Shown piece after piece: positions 46,304 through 57,104 of a stretch of DNA of 64,000 nucleotides. Source of the DNA: Alphaproteobacteria bacterium (GTDB taxonomy: Bacteria; Pseudomonadota; Alphaproteobacteria; Micropepsales; Micropepsaceae); contig CANJJD010000010.1 in NCBI GenBank assembly GCA_947474645.1, positions 17,818 through 81,817 on the forward strand, written 5' to 3'. The notes beneath the pieces are model-generated. The model was not told the DNA's origin. It made no database searches and saw nothing but the letters and a program-made list of their open reading frames with translations. How positions within the stretch are numbered: position 1 is the stretch's first letter; each line of letters opens with the position of its first letter. The position numbers and the translations under genes were made by a program.

Positions 46304-46318
46304 CGGCAAATATTGCCG
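46304..46318. promoter_or_regulatory. Palindrome CGGCAA-ATA-TTGCCG in the divergent promoter region
   Basis: Perfect 6-base arms around ATA lie between the atypical response regulator gene and the divergent conserved hypothetical gene. A 3-base loop is short for an RNA hairpin, so a dimer operator is more likely. Autoregulation by the neighbouring regulator is a guess. Confidence 0.3.
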
Positions 46319-46399
46319 GTTGCATCCGGTCATGTGGGGATGAAACGCCAGCAAAGCCGCGGAAAAATACTGGCGCGGCGCTTGCTTTGGTTACCGGTG

Positions 46400-47020
46400 A
46401 TGAGCGTCTATAGCCCGATCTATCATGCCATGGTCATGTCGCCGTCACCGGCGCCGTCCGCCATTGCGTCTGAATCGGTCACGGTCACGGCGAACAAGGC
46501 TTCGGAAACCAGCGGCGAGGATTTCTTCGATCACCTGCTGGACGTGGTCAATCCGCTGCAGCACTTGCCGGTAATCGGCACGCTCTATCGCGCCATCACC
46601 GGCGACAAGATCGGCTCGATCGAGAAAATCGCCGGCGGCACGCTGTATGGCGGGATGTGGGGCGCGGTCAGCTCGATCGCCGATGTGGCGTTCCAAGGCA
46701 TCACCGGCAAAAGCTTTGAAGACACCGCCATGGGCTGGATCAAGGGCGATGAGGAAACTGAAGTCGCCAGCGTCAAGGTCGAAGCCCAACCCATCGCCTG
46801 GAAGGACTCGCTGCCCTCGGCCGAGATGCCGGAACTGCCGTCCCAGGACGTCACTGTTGCATCGGCTGCGGTCGCATCGGCGGCCGGCCCCGACCTCGCC
46901 GCCCTGACCAATGCCCTGTCGGCCAAGGGCGTGGACAATGATGTCGCCAGCCGCGCGCTCTATGCCTATCGCCGCACCATGGGCGTGACCGCCCAGCCGG
47001 TATTCGCCAGCGTCAACTGA
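46400..47020 (+). CDS. Conserved alphaproteobacterial protein of unknown function
   Basis: A 206-residue protein. Its core, about residues 35-120, reads FFDHLLDVVNPLQHLPVIGT, then LYRAITGDKIGSIEKIAGG and LYGGMWGAVSSIADVAFQGI, a glycine-rich amphipathic stretch that I recognise as recurring in alphaproteobacterial hypothetical proteins but without a known role. The C-terminal third is Ala/Ser-rich and low in conservation. No clear signal peptide; the hydrophobic core could touch the membrane. ATG at 46400 preferred; the open frame extends to 46313. L,D-transpeptidase follows after 15 bases. Confidence 0.7.
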   Translation: MSVYSPIYHAMVMSPSPAPSAIASESVTVTANKASETSGEDFFDHLLDVVNPLQHLPVIGTLYRAITGDKIGSIEKIAGGTLYGGMWGAVSSIADVAFQGITGKSFEDTAMGWIKGDEETEVASVKVEAQPIAWKDSLPSAEMPELPSQDVTVASAAVASAAGPDLAALTNALSAKGVDNDVASRALYAYRRTMGVTAQPVFASVN

Positions 47021-47035
47021 CGCTATAACCCTCTC

Positions 47036-47539
47036 ATGAATCTGATCGTCACATCCGACAAGGATGGTGCCTGGCTGGACTGGGGCGCGGGCAAACGCCG
47101 CGCCGCCATCGGCCCGGGCGGCATTGCCGTCAAGGGCGGCGAGGGCGACGGCATCACCCCACGCGGCACTTTTCCCATCCGCGAAGTCTTCTATCGCCCC
47201 GACCGGGTGAAGAACCTGCAGATTGCTCTGCCGCTGTGGAAGATCGCCAAGGATGACGGCTGGTGCGATGCGCCGGAAGATCAAAGCTACAACCGGCTGG
47301 TGAAGCTGCCTTATACCGCCAGCGCCGAGACCATGTGGCGCGAGGATCATCTGTATGACGTGGTGGCGGTGATCGGCTTCAATGACGATCCGGTCTATGC
47401 CGGCAAGGGCAGCGCGATTTTCCTGCACTATGCCAAGCCGGATTATTCCCACACCCATGGTTGCGTGGCGCTGAAGCGCGAAGACCTGGTCGAGGCGCTG
47501 GAACAGCTTCAGCCGGGCGATGTGATTCAGATTGGGTGA
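47036..47539 (+). CDS. L,D-transpeptidase (YkuD) family protein
   Basis: A 167-residue protein with the YkuD catalytic signature HTHGCVALKREDL (His141 region and Cys143), preceded by the FLHYAKPDY strand. YkuD enzymes form 3-3 peptidoglycan cross-links or attach lipoproteins; the catalytic Cys attacks the L-Lys/mDAP-D-Ala bond. No signal peptide is visible, which is unusual for a periplasmic enzyme, so it belongs to the cytosolic-looking single-domain group of uncertain role. Its TGA stop is provided by repeat copy B. Confidence 0.88.
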   Translation: MNLIVTSDKDGAWLDWGAGKRRAAIGPGGIAVKGGEGDGITPRGTFPIREVFYRPDRVKNLQIALPLWKIAKDDGWCDAPEDQSYNRLVKLPYTASAETMWREDHLYDVVAVIGFNDDPVYAGKGSAIFLHYAKPDYSHTHGCVALKREDLVEALEQLQPGDVIQIG

Positions 47540-47622
47540 GGAGCGGCGCGCGGAACGCGCGTGAGCAGGTCCGGTGGACCTGCGAAAGCGACGAACGCCG
47601 CGAGCTTGGGCGAGCGGCGGGC
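47534..47622. repeat. Structured intergenic repeat, copy B
   Basis: Second copy of the 90-bp element at 27937-28026. It again starts with GGGTGAGGAGC at the stop codon of the upstream gene. First hairpin CGCGCG-GAA-CGCGCG (47547-47561) differs from copy A on both arms yet pairs perfectly; the second, CAGGTCC-GGT-GGACCTG (47566-47582), differs only in the loop; third arm pair CGCCGC/GCGGCG. Confidence 0.85.
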
Positions 47623-47625
47623 CTT

Positions 47626-48291
47626 TCAGCTTCTCGCGCCGAAGATCGCTGTTCCGACCCGCACATGGGTGGCGCCGAACTTCACCGCCAGTTCGAAATC
47701 TCCGCTCATGCCTATGCTGAGTTGGGCCAGTCCGTGATCGCGCGCCAGCTTGGCCAGGAACGCAAAATGCGGCGCGGCATCGTCATCGGCGGGGGGAATG
47801 CACATCAGGCCTTCCAGCGGCAATTCCAGCTTGCGCGCGTGAGCGATCAGCGCGGCAGCCTCGCCCGGCAGCACGCCCGCCTTTTGCGGCTCCTCGCCAG
47901 TATTGACCTGCAGCAACAGGCGCGGGCAGCGGCCCGATTTCTGGCGCTCTACCGCCAAAGCATCGGCCAGTTTCGCGCGATCCAGCGTCTGGATGACGTC
48001 GAACAGCGCCGCGGCTTCCTTGACCTTGTTGGTCTGCAACGGCCCGATCAGGTGCAATTCCAGATCGGGATGCTCGTTTTTCAGGGCGGGGAATTTTCCT
48101 TGCGCTTCCTGCACCCGGTTCTCGCCGAAAAGTGTTTGTCCTGCCGCCAGCGCCTCGCGGATGCCGTCCTGATCCACCGTCTTGGACACCGCCACCAGGC
48201 GTGTGGCGGGTGCAGGCTGTATGGCGGCCTTTCGCGCCGCGTCGATGCGCGCCAGTATGTCGCCGAGATTTTGTGCAATCGTCATGGTCAT
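47626..48291 (-). CDS. YggS-type PLP-binding protein (PLP homeostasis)
   Basis: A 221-residue PLP-binding barrel. The lysine that holds the cofactor is Lys37 in LVAVSKTVD; FGENRVQEAQGKF, ELHLIGPLQTNK and GLSIGMSGDFELA-type segments (SIGMSGDFE near the end) bind the phosphate. YggS/PROSC proteins keep free PLP low and balance amino-acid and B6 pools; no enzymatic activity is known. Its start and that of the divergent ThiE-like gene overlap by 2 bases. Confidence 0.93.
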   Translation of the reverse strand: MTMTIAQNLGDILARIDAARKAAIQPAPATRLVAVSKTVDQDGIREALAAGQTLFGENRVQEAQGKFPALKNEHPDLELHLIGPLQTNKVKEAAALFDVIQTLDRAKLADALAVERQKSGRCPRLLLQVNTGEEPQKAGVLPGEAAALIAHARKLELPLEGLMCIPPADDDAAPHFAFLAKLARDHGLAQLSIGMSGDFELAVKFGATHVRVGTAIFGARS

Positions 48292-48838
48292 GAACCTAGC
48301 CAGATATCAGCACCACCTCAATCCGGACATGCCGTTGGTGCTGATGACCGACGAGCGCAAAGCCGATTGGGCAAAGGCGGCGCGCGCCTTGCCACGCGGC
48401 AGCATGGTGGTGGTGCGGGGGCGTGATGCCAAGAAACGCCTGGCGCTCGCGGAAACTCTGCACGGCATCGCGCCGCTGCTGATCGCCGACGATCCCATGC
48501 TGGCGGCGCAGATCGGCGCGGCGGGGCTGCATCTGCCGGAACGCCGCATGAAAGAAGCGGCACACTGGCGGGCGCGTTTTCCCCACTGGATCATCACCGC
48601 TTCGGCCCATTCGCTGCGGGCGCTGATGGGCGCACACGCTTTGGATGCAGTGTTCCTGTCGCCGGTCTTCGCTACCACCAGCCATGCCGGCGCCAAGCCA
48701 CTGACACCGGTGCGCGCCGCCTTCATCGCCGCACAGGCGCCGGTGCCCGCCTATGCCCTGGGCGGCATCACGCGGCGCAACGCAGGCCTGCTGGCGCCCG
48801 CCTTCAGCGGCATCGCGGCGATCTCGTCACTCCTCTGA
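48290..48838 (+). CDS. Thiamine phosphate synthase/TenI-like protein
   Basis: A 182-residue TIM-barrel protein of the ThiE/TenI group: VLMTDERKADW near the start, PLLIADDPMLAAQIGAAGLH (ThiE-like IxN-D-x4-A region) and AVFLSPVFATTSHAGAKPL, then PVYALGGI-like PAYALGGITRRNA. It is about 30 residues shorter than true ThiE and lacks some pyrophosphate-binding residues, so it may be a TenI-type relative rather than the synthase. ATG at 48290 overlaps the divergent yggS start. Confidence 0.8.
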   Translation: MNLARYQHHLNPDMPLVLMTDERKADWAKAARALPRGSMVVVRGRDAKKRLALAETLHGIAPLLIADDPMLAAQIGAAGLHLPERRMKEAAHWRARFPHWIITASAHSLRALMGAHALDAVFLSPVFATTSHAGAKPLTPVRAAFIAAQAPVPAYALGGITRRNAGLLAPAFSGIAAISSLL

Positions 48839-49070
48839 GACGCGGCCCGAAACGGCCCCGCCGGCTTCCCCCGCCAGCGCCAGGGCCAGGGGCAGCACAA
48901 TCTTACGAACCGGCAATGCGCGGGGCCTCCTAAGTCCTTCCACCATAAGCCAAACTGGGCTTCTCGGGACAAGCTGCACGCCGTTGCGGAAAGGCCCCCC
49001 CGCCGCTATAAGCCCTTGGTCGGCGCTGACTGCCAATTTCAGCGGCCCACCCCAAAGGAAAAGACGCCCA

Positions 49071-49520
49071 ATGCGAGTTCTGCCTGCCTTGTTGTGTGCG
49101 CTGATCCTGGCCGGCTGCGGCGGCTCCAGTGACGGCACGCGGGATATGGACACCGGCACGTCCTCTATCGCCAGCGGCTCCACCCGCATGACCCTGGGGG
49201 TGAACTCCTATCTCTGGCATGCGTCCCTCGACACCCTGTCGTTCCTGCCGTTGCAATCGGCCGATCCGTTCGGCGGCGTGATTATTTCGGAATGGTATGT
49301 CCCTCCCTCCAGCCCCGATGAGCGGCTGAAGGTCACGATCTACATCATGGACCGCGCCCTGCGCGCCGACGGGTTGAAAGTGGTGGTGTTCCGCCAGACG
49401 CGCAGCGGCAATGCCTGGCAGGATTCCACGCCCAGCGCCGACACGGCGCACAAGCTGGAAGATTCCATCCTGACGCGCGCGCGCGAATTGCGCCTGTCCA
49501 CCCTCGGCCAGCAGGGCTAA
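49071..49520 (+). CDS. DUF3576 lipoprotein
   Basis: A 149-residue protein with a lipoprotein signal (LILAGC, Cys16) and a DUF3576 domain: LGVNSYLWHASLDTLSFLP, GGVIISEWY and KVTIYIMDRALRADGLKV. The family is alphaproteobacterial and regularly sits before leuS-lptE-holA, as here (12 bases before leuS), which suggests a link to outer-membrane or LPS transport, though no function is known. ATG at 49071 has AAAGGAAAAG upstream. Confidence 0.9.
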   Translation: MRVLPALLCALILAGCGGSSDGTRDMDTGTSSIASGSTRMTLGVNSYLWHASLDTLSFLPLQSADPFGGVIISEWYVPPSSPDERLKVTIYIMDRALRADGLKVVVFRQTRSGNAWQDSTPSADTAHKLEDSILTRARELRLSTLGQQG

Positions 49521-49532
49521 GGAGCAGCGCTG

Positions 49533-52072
<2,540 letters not shown>

Positions 52073-52076
<4 letters not shown>

Positions 52077-52555
52077 GGAAACTGGCTGCCCTTGCCGCCT
52101 GCCTTTTGACCGCCGCCTGCGGCTTTCGTCCCTTGTATGGCCATTCCAACCTGGCGCCGGAAATGGCCTCCATCTATGTCGAGCCGATTGCCGAGCGCGA
52201 CGGTTTTGAATTGCGCACCACCCTGATTGACCTGCTGCACTCCGATGGCCAGTCGGCGGGCAAGGCCTATCGCCTCAAGATTGTGCTGAACGAGAACAGC
52301 CAGGGCATCGCGCTGCAGAACGACGCCACCATCACCCGCTACAACACCACTTTGGAAGCGCGCTACACCTTGAGCGATGCGCGGGGCAATCTGCTGACCA
52401 CGGGCAACCAGAGTGAATTGTCGGCCTATAACGTGGTGCAGTCGCCCTATGCCACCTTGGTGGCGGCGCAGGATTCCACCAAGCATGCGGCCCAGGACAT
52501 GGCCCAGCGCATCCAGCTTGAATTGGGCGTGTGGTTCCGGCACCGCAAGAAATGA
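52073..52555 (+). CDS. lptE: LPS-assembly lipoprotein LptE
   Basis: LptE plugs the LptD barrel that inserts lipopolysaccharide into the outer membrane. The 160-residue protein has a lipoprotein signal with Cys16 ([13 protein letters not shown]), the family hallmark CGFxPLY, and a single small alpha/beta domain. Overlaps leuS upstream and holA downstream by 4 bases each (ATGA). Confidence 0.93.
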
Positions 52556-53577
52556 TCGTCAAGAGTCACGAAGCCGACCGCTATGTGGCCAGCCCGCCCA
52601 AAGGGCTGAACCTGGCGCTGGTCTATGGCCCCGATGCCGGGCTGGTGCAGGAACGCGCCGAGAAGCTGCTCAAAAGCGTGGTGCCCGACCTCACCGATCC
52701 CTTCAATGTCTCGGACTTGAGCGAGACGGTGCTGCTGGCCGATCCCGCGCGTCTTGCCGACGAAGCGGCTTCCATTTCCATGATGGGCGGGCGGCGGGTG
52801 GTGCGGGTGCGCGGCGCGGGCAATGATCTGGCGGAGTTGCTGGAGTCTTTCGCCGATGATCCGAAGGGTGATGCGCTGGTGGTGATCGAAGCGGGCGACC
52901 TGGCCAAGACCAGCGCCCTGCGCAAGATATTCGACGGGCACAAGAGCGCGGCTGCCGTGCAATGCTATCCGGATTCGGTGCGCGACCTGGGCGATGTGGT
53001 GCGCGATGCGCTCAGGGCCGAAGGCCTCTCCATCGCGCCCGATGCGCTGGAAGATGCGGTGTCGCGCCTGGGATCGGATCGCGGCGTGACGCGCAAAGAG
53101 ATCGAAAAGCTGCTGCTCTATATGCATGGCCAGAAACAGGTGGCGCTGGAAGATGTGCGCGCGGTGATGGGCGATGAGGCCGAAGCGCGCAGCGAAAGCG
53201 CCTGCGACGCGGCCGGCGGCGGCGATCTGGCCAAGCTGGACCGCGAACTGGAACGATTGTGGGTATCGGACACCCAGCCGGCCCAGGTGCTGCGCAGCGC
53301 CATGGGCCATTTCCAGAAACTGCTGCAGGCGCGCGAAAGCACGGCGCGCGGCGAAAATATCGACACGGCGATGAAGCGGTTGCGCCCGCCGGTGCATTTC
53401 TCCCGCGCCACCAGTTTCAAGAACCAGGCCAATCGCTGGTCACAAGACCGGCTGGGCGAGGCGCTGGACATGCTGCTGGATGCCGAGGCCATGACCCGCA
53501 CCACCGGCGTTCCCGCCGAAGCGGTGACGGGCCGCGTGTTGATGAACATCGCCGCCATGGCGAAGGGACGCATGTAA
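52552..53577 (+). CDS. holA: DNA polymerase III delta subunit HolA
   Basis: Delta subunit of the clamp loader, which opens the sliding clamp. The 341-residue protein has an AAA+-like fold without a usable Walker A, as usual: [19 protein letters not shown] (about 22-40) and [18 protein letters not shown] then [11 protein letters not shown] in the lid and collar parts. ATG at 52552 overlaps the lptE stop; upstream in-frame starts are inside lptE. Its stop shares one base with the hisF start. Confidence 0.92.
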   Translation: MIVKSHEADRYVASPPKGLNLALVYGPDAGLVQERAEKLLKSVVPDLTDPFNVSDLSETVLLADPARLADEAASISMMGGRRVVRVRGAGNDLAELLESFADDPKGDALVVIEAGDLAKTSALRKIFDGHKSAAAVQCYPDSVRDLGDVVRDALRAEGLSIAPDALEDAVSRLGSDRGVTRKEIEKLLLYMHGQKQVALEDVRAVMGDEAEARSESACDAAGGGDLAKLDRELERLWVSDTQPAQVLRSAMGHFQKLLQARESTARGENIDTAMKRLRPPVHFSRATSFKNQANRWSQDRLGEALDMLLDAEAMTRTTGVPAEAVTGRVLMNIAAMAKGRM

Positions 53578-54338
53578 TGCTCAAGGTTCGCATCATCCCC
53601 TGCCTCGACGTCAAGGACGGCCGCGTGGTCAAGGGCGTCAATTTCGAAGGCCTGCGCGATGCCGGCGATCCGGTGGAACAGGCCATCCTCTATGACAAGG
53701 CCGGCGCTGACGAACTCTGTTTCCTGGACATCACCGCCTCCCACGAAAATCGCGGCACCTTGCTGGATGTCGTCCATCGCACCGCCGAAGTCTGCTTCAT
53801 GCCGCTGACAGTGGGCGGCGGGGTGCGCACCCTGGAAGACATCCGCGCGCTTTTGCTGGCCGGGGCCGACAAAGTCTCGATCAACACCGCTGCCGTCACC
53901 AATCCGGAATTCGTCAAAGAAGCGGCGGAGAAGTTCGGCAGCCAGTGCATCGTCGCGGCGATAGACGCCAAGGGCGTTGGCAACGGCAAGTATGAAATCT
54001 TCACCCATGGCGGGCGCAAGCCCACCGGCATTGATGCGGTGGAACATGCCAAAAAGCTGGTGGGCTTTGGCGCGGGCGAAATCCTGCTTACCTCGATGGA
54101 CCGTGACGGCGTGAAGTCGGGCTATGACCTGGCGCTGACCCGCGCCGTGTCGGATGCGGTGCCGGTTCCGGTGATCGCCTCGGGCGGGGTGGGCAATGTT
54201 CAGGACCTGGTGGACGGGGTGACAAAGGGCCATGCCAGCGCCGTGCTGGCCGCTTCGATCTTCCATTTCGGCGAAGTTTCCATCGCCGAAGCGAAAATAG
54301 CGTTGCAAAAGGCCGGATTGCCCATTCGCCCGATCTAA
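53577..54338 (+). CDS. hisF: Imidazole glycerol phosphate synthase subunit HisF
   Basis: HisF is the cyclase half of IGP synthase in histidine synthesis. The 253-residue TIM barrel starts with [19 protein letters not shown]; catalytic Asp11 (CLDVKDG) and Asp130-equivalent (AIDAKG) are present, with [14 protein letters not shown] and ASGGVGN phosphate loops. It follows holA with a TAATG junction, an unusual place: hisBHA are not in the window and hisE is at 38978. Confidence 0.96.
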   Translation: MLKVRIIPCLDVKDGRVVKGVNFEGLRDAGDPVEQAILYDKAGADELCFLDITASHENRGTLLDVVHRTAEVCFMPLTVGGGVRTLEDIRALLLAGADKVSINTAAVTNPEFVKEAAEKFGSQCIVAAIDAKGVGNGKYEIFTHGGRKPTGIDAVEHAKKLVGFGAGEILLTSMDRDGVKSGYDLALTRAVSDAVPVPVIASGGVGNVQDLVDGVTKGHASAVLAASIFHFGEVSIAEAKIALQKAGLPIRPI

Positions 54339-54390
54339 TTCTTTTTGGCCGCGATTGATGGCGGGCGCCGCTTGTGGCTAGCGTGACCGC

Positions 54391-55338
54391 ATGGACGATC
54401 CCCGCGCCACTGTGCATTCCCTGACCCGCCATAGCCTCGGTCCGATCAGGCCGGTCAAGGCGCCGCCCGCGCATGTTGATCGCGCCATGCGGCCCGAAGA
54501 TGCCTTCCGCGCCACCTTGCTGGATTGCCTGGCGCAGATCACCGCCAATGCCGCGGCGTTGCGCACCGGCCGTTCGGTGGAAGGCCTGCACCAGTTGCGC
54601 GTCGCCTTCCGCCGGCTGGACACCGCCCTGGATGGCTTCGGCAAGGAATTCACCCAGACCTGGCTGGAGGAATTGCGCGGCCGCGCCAAGGTGCTGAATG
54701 GCCGTTTTTCCCTGGCGCGCGATCTGGACGTCTTCACCGAAAAGCTCCTGGCCGATCCGCCGCGCTGGGGCGTGCGCGAGGGCCTGACCCAGCTCAAGGC
54801 GCGTGCGGAAACGGCCCGCACCGTCGCCTGGGAAAAAGTGAGTGAATGCCTGACCGGCGGCGATTTCGAACGCCTCATCGACGATGTGGCGGCGCTGGCC
54901 TCCTCGCAATTGCCGCTCACCCGCGACCAGCGCCTGCCGCGTGCGGCGCGCCGCATGCTGGACCGGCAATCCAAGCGGGTAAAAAAGCGCGGCAAGGTGG
55001 CGGCTTCGCGCCGGGAAGGCGATCTGCACCGGCTGCGCATCGGCCTCAAGAAGCTGCGCTACACCTGCGAATTCTTCGCGCCGCTCTATCCCCGGAAAAA
55101 AGTCGGACGCTATCTCAAAAACTTGCGGGCGCTGCAGAACCATCTGGGCGACCTCAATGACGTCGCCAATGTCCGCACCGTGGTGGGCGGGCTGGTGCGG
55201 GACAAGAGCAAAAAAGACGACGATGCCTATGTCGCGGGCGCCATGGTCGGCTGGTATGGCGCCCAGGTGCCGTCCATCGCCAAGGACGCGCTGAAACGCT
55301 ATCGCCAGTTCCGCAAGCTCAAGCCGTTCTGGGAATGA
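54391..55338 (+). CDS. CHAD domain-containing protein
   Basis: A 315-residue all-helical CHAD protein with conserved His and basic residues lining a polyphosphate-binding channel: EGLHQLRVAFRRLDTAL (about 66-82) and DLHRLRIGLKKLRYTCEFF (about 211-229) are the two signature repeats. CHAD proteins often accompany CYTH phosphatases or bind polyphosphate granules; no CYTH or ppk gene is here. Convergent with the phosphatase gene, overlapping by 20 bases. Confidence 0.9.
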   Translation: MDDPRATVHSLTRHSLGPIRPVKAPPAHVDRAMRPEDAFRATLLDCLAQITANAAALRTGRSVEGLHQLRVAFRRLDTALDGFGKEFTQTWLEELRGRAKVLNGRFSLARDLDVFTEKLLADPPRWGVREGLTQLKARAETARTVAWEKVSECLTGGDFERLIDDVAALASSQLPLTRDQRLPRAARRMLDRQSKRVKKRGKVAASRREGDLHRLRIGLKKLRYTCEFFAPLYPRKKVGRYLKNLRALQNHLGDLNDVANVRTVVGGLVRDKSKKDDDAYVAGAMVGWYGAQVPSIAKDALKRYRQFRKLKPFWE

Positions 55339-55912
55339 AATCCAGATTCAGGCTTTCGATCCTTGGCGTACCGCTGCTGTCCAGCGACAAGAGCAGGATC
55401 TTCGACACATCCAGATCGGCGGGCATGGGCGTAGCCATGTTCCAGCCGGTGGCCAGGGTATAGGCGGCGCGCAGCACGCCCAGATGCGCGATGGCCACGG
55501 CGTTACCGTCGCCCAGCGTTGCATCCCTTAAGAACGCCGCCACCCGGGCATGCAGTTCGCCGGTGGATTCCCCGCCGCCGGGGCGAAAGGCCTCGCCCGC
55601 TTCCGAACCGGCTTTGACAAAGGCGTCGTCGCCATGGCGGGAAAAAATCTCGTCCCGCGTCAGCCCTTCCCAGGTGCCCCAATTCTGTTCCATCAGCCGC
55701 GCATCCAGGGTGGGATCGGCGAGGCCCAACGCTTGCGCCGTCTGGCGCGCGCGCAGCAACGGGCTGGCATAGAGGCGCGGGTGCGCAAAGGGCAAGCGCA
55801 AGCCTGACATCCTGGCCAGGCCCGCTTCACTCAACGCGATGTCGGTATGACCTTGGATCCGCCCCACCGCATTCCAGTCGGTAGGCCCATGGCGCAGCAG
55901 CGCGATCTTCAA
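55319..55912 (-). CDS. Histidine phosphatase family protein (phosphoglycerate-mutase-like)
   Basis: A 197-residue phosphatase. Catalytic core LLRHGPTDWNAVGRIQGHTD (about 5-24), second Arg in SPLLRARQTA, Glu in EQNWGTWEGLTRDE and the second His in AIAHLGVLRA. Alpha-ribazole phosphatase CobC is a close relative but no cobalamin genes are nearby. The TTG at 55912 is the most upstream start outside xth coding sequence; it overlaps the xth stop (TTGA) with GGAG 9-12 bases before. Confidence 0.88.
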   Translation of the reverse strand: MKIALLRHGPTDWNAVGRIQGHTDIALSEAGLARMSGLRLPFAHPRLYASPLLRARQTAQALGLADPTLDARLMEQNWGTWEGLTRDEIFSRHGDDAFVKAGSEAGEAFRPGGGESTGELHARVAAFLRDATLGDGNAVAIAHLGVLRAAYTLATGWNMATPMPADLDVSKILLLSLDSSGTPRIESLNLDFIPRTA

Positions 55913-56709
55913 ACCGAAAGCTCCACCACCACCGGCACATGGTCGGACGCCTTCTGCCAGCCGCGCATTTTCTTGACGATCTTCTGCGACGCAAGCGCAC
56001 CCTTCAGGCCCGGACTGGCCCAGACATGGTCCAGGCGGCGGCCGCGGTCGGAGGCTTCCCAGTCGGCGGCGCGATAGCTCCACCAGCTATAGATTTTTTC
56101 CTCCGGCGAAATGAAGTGGCGGGTGGTGTCGGTCCAGTCGAAGGCGGCCATCGCCTCGCCCAGCAATTTGGTTTCCACCGGCGTGTGGCTGACAATGTCC
56201 AGCAATTGCTTGTGGCTCCACACGTCATTTTCCAACGGCGCCACATTCAGGTCGCCCACCAGGATCACGGGATCGCTTTTGGTCTTCCGCTTGGCGAAGA
56301 ATTTTTCCATCCCTGCCAGGAAGTGCAGCTTGTGGGCGAACTTGCCGTTCTTGGCGGGGTCGGGAATGTCGCCGCCGGCCGGCACATAGAAATTGTGCAG
56401 CTCCACGCCATTGTCGAGCGTCACGCCCATGTGGCGGGCATGGCCTTCGCGGCAAAAATCCTGGACGCCGGTTTCGCGGAACGGCTTTTTCGCGAGGATC
56501 GCCACCCCGTGATAGGCCTTCTGGCCATGGATCGCCTGATGGACATAGCCCAGCTTGCGAAAGGCCTCGGCCGGGAACAGCTCGTTCAGCACCTTGGTCT
56601 CCTGCAGGCATAGGACGTCCGGCTGCTCGTCGCGCAGGAAGCGGGTGACCAGGTGGATGCGATGTCGCACCGAATTGATGTTCCAGGTCGCGATTTTCAA
56701 GCTTTCCAT
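55909..56709 (-). CDS. xth: Exodeoxyribonuclease III
   Basis: Xth is an AP endonuclease and 3'-5' exonuclease in base-excision repair. The 266-residue protein shows IATWNINSVRHR, CLQETKV (Glu ligand), GDLNVAPLENDVW (Asp/Asn), and RRLDHVWASPGL with SDHVPVVVEL (catalytic Asp-His). Overlaps the downstream phosphatase gene by 4 bases. The region upstream (56710-56975) is AT-rich and shared with the divergent small-protein gene. Confidence 0.95.
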   Translation of the reverse strand: MESLKIATWNINSVRHRIHLVTRFLRDEQPDVLCLQETKVLNELFPAEAFRKLGYVHQAIHGQKAYHGVAILAKKPFRETGVQDFCREGHARHMGVTLDNGVELHNFYVPAGGDIPDPAKNGKFAHKLHFLAGMEKFFAKRKTKSDPVILVGDLNVAPLENDVWSHKQLLDIVSHTPVETKLLGEAMAAFDWTDTTRHFISPEEKIYSWWSYRAADWEASDRGRRLDHVWASPGLKGALASQKIVKKMRGWQKASDHVPVVVELSV

Positions 56710-56824
56710 TCCTTCCGTGCTGCAGTGCTGGCCGCAGACGCAATATAATTGCTATCGTGATATTTCAAAGGGTTAATGCCGTATTTCGGCCTCATTACTT
56801 CACAAAACGCATAGCTAGCATTCA

Positions 56825-56853
56825 TTGCTTTGCAACACTCCCAGACTTATATC
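56825..56853 (+). promoter_or_regulatory. Candidate promoter of the 42-residue protein gene
   Basis: TTGCTT (56825-56830), 17-base spacer, TATATC (56848-56853) resemble a sigma70 promoter; the predicted transcript would carry a 5' leader of about 115 bases. The surrounding 266 bases are clearly more AT-rich than the coding sequence nearby. Confidence 0.4.
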
Positions 56854-56870
56854 GCACTGCAACAAAGAAC

Positions 56871-56886
56871 TTCCTGATGTCAGGAA
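56871..56886. promoter_or_regulatory. Palindrome TTCCTGA-TG-TCAGGAA
   Basis: A perfect 7-base inverted repeat with a 2-base centre lies about 20 bases after the proposed -10, inside the leader of the 42-residue protein gene. Position and symmetry suit a repressor operator; a 2-base loop is too small for a stable RNA hairpin without fraying. Confidence 0.35.
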
Positions 56887-56975
56887 AAATACAATGCAAG
56901 GTACCTAGCGTCACACGGTAGCTTGCGATACAAGTCACCCAGTCATTCCGTCAGTCATTTCCAAAGGAGTATTCC

Positions 56976-57104
56976 ATGACCAACTTCCGCACTCAGCTTC
57001 CCGAACAGAACAGCTTCAACAATCTGGTCGCCGAAATCTTCCAAGGCGCCACCATCGCCATCGTCGGCGTGCTGGGCCTGCTCACCGTCGCGGCCTCGAT
57101 CTAA
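56976..57104 (+). CDS. 42-residue single-helix membrane protein
   Basis: Reading ATG at 56976 to TAA at 57104 gives a polar, Asn/Gln-rich start ([20 protein letters not shown]) and then one long hydrophobic helix (about 22-40: [19 protein letters not shown]) ending in SI. A strong ribosome binding site AAAGGAG (56962-56968) sits 7 bases before ATG, and the upstream region carries a promoter-like pair. It overlaps the tsaD stop by 4 bases in the convergent direction. I do not recognise a family. Short bacterial proteins of this shape often modulate membrane enzymes. Confidence 0.65.
   Translation: MTNFRTQLPEQNSFNNLVAEIFQGATIAIVGVLGLLTVAASI

Noticed and set aside
48753..49070. Open frame upstream of the DUF3576 gene
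   Set aside because: No family match, and the lipoprotein signal with a ribosome binding site starts at 49071. The 232-base gap shows no other clear gene or RNA.
53259..53576. Possible N-terminal extension of HisF
   Set aside because: It lies inside holA in another frame; HisF begins normally at RIIPCLDV after the ATG at 53577.
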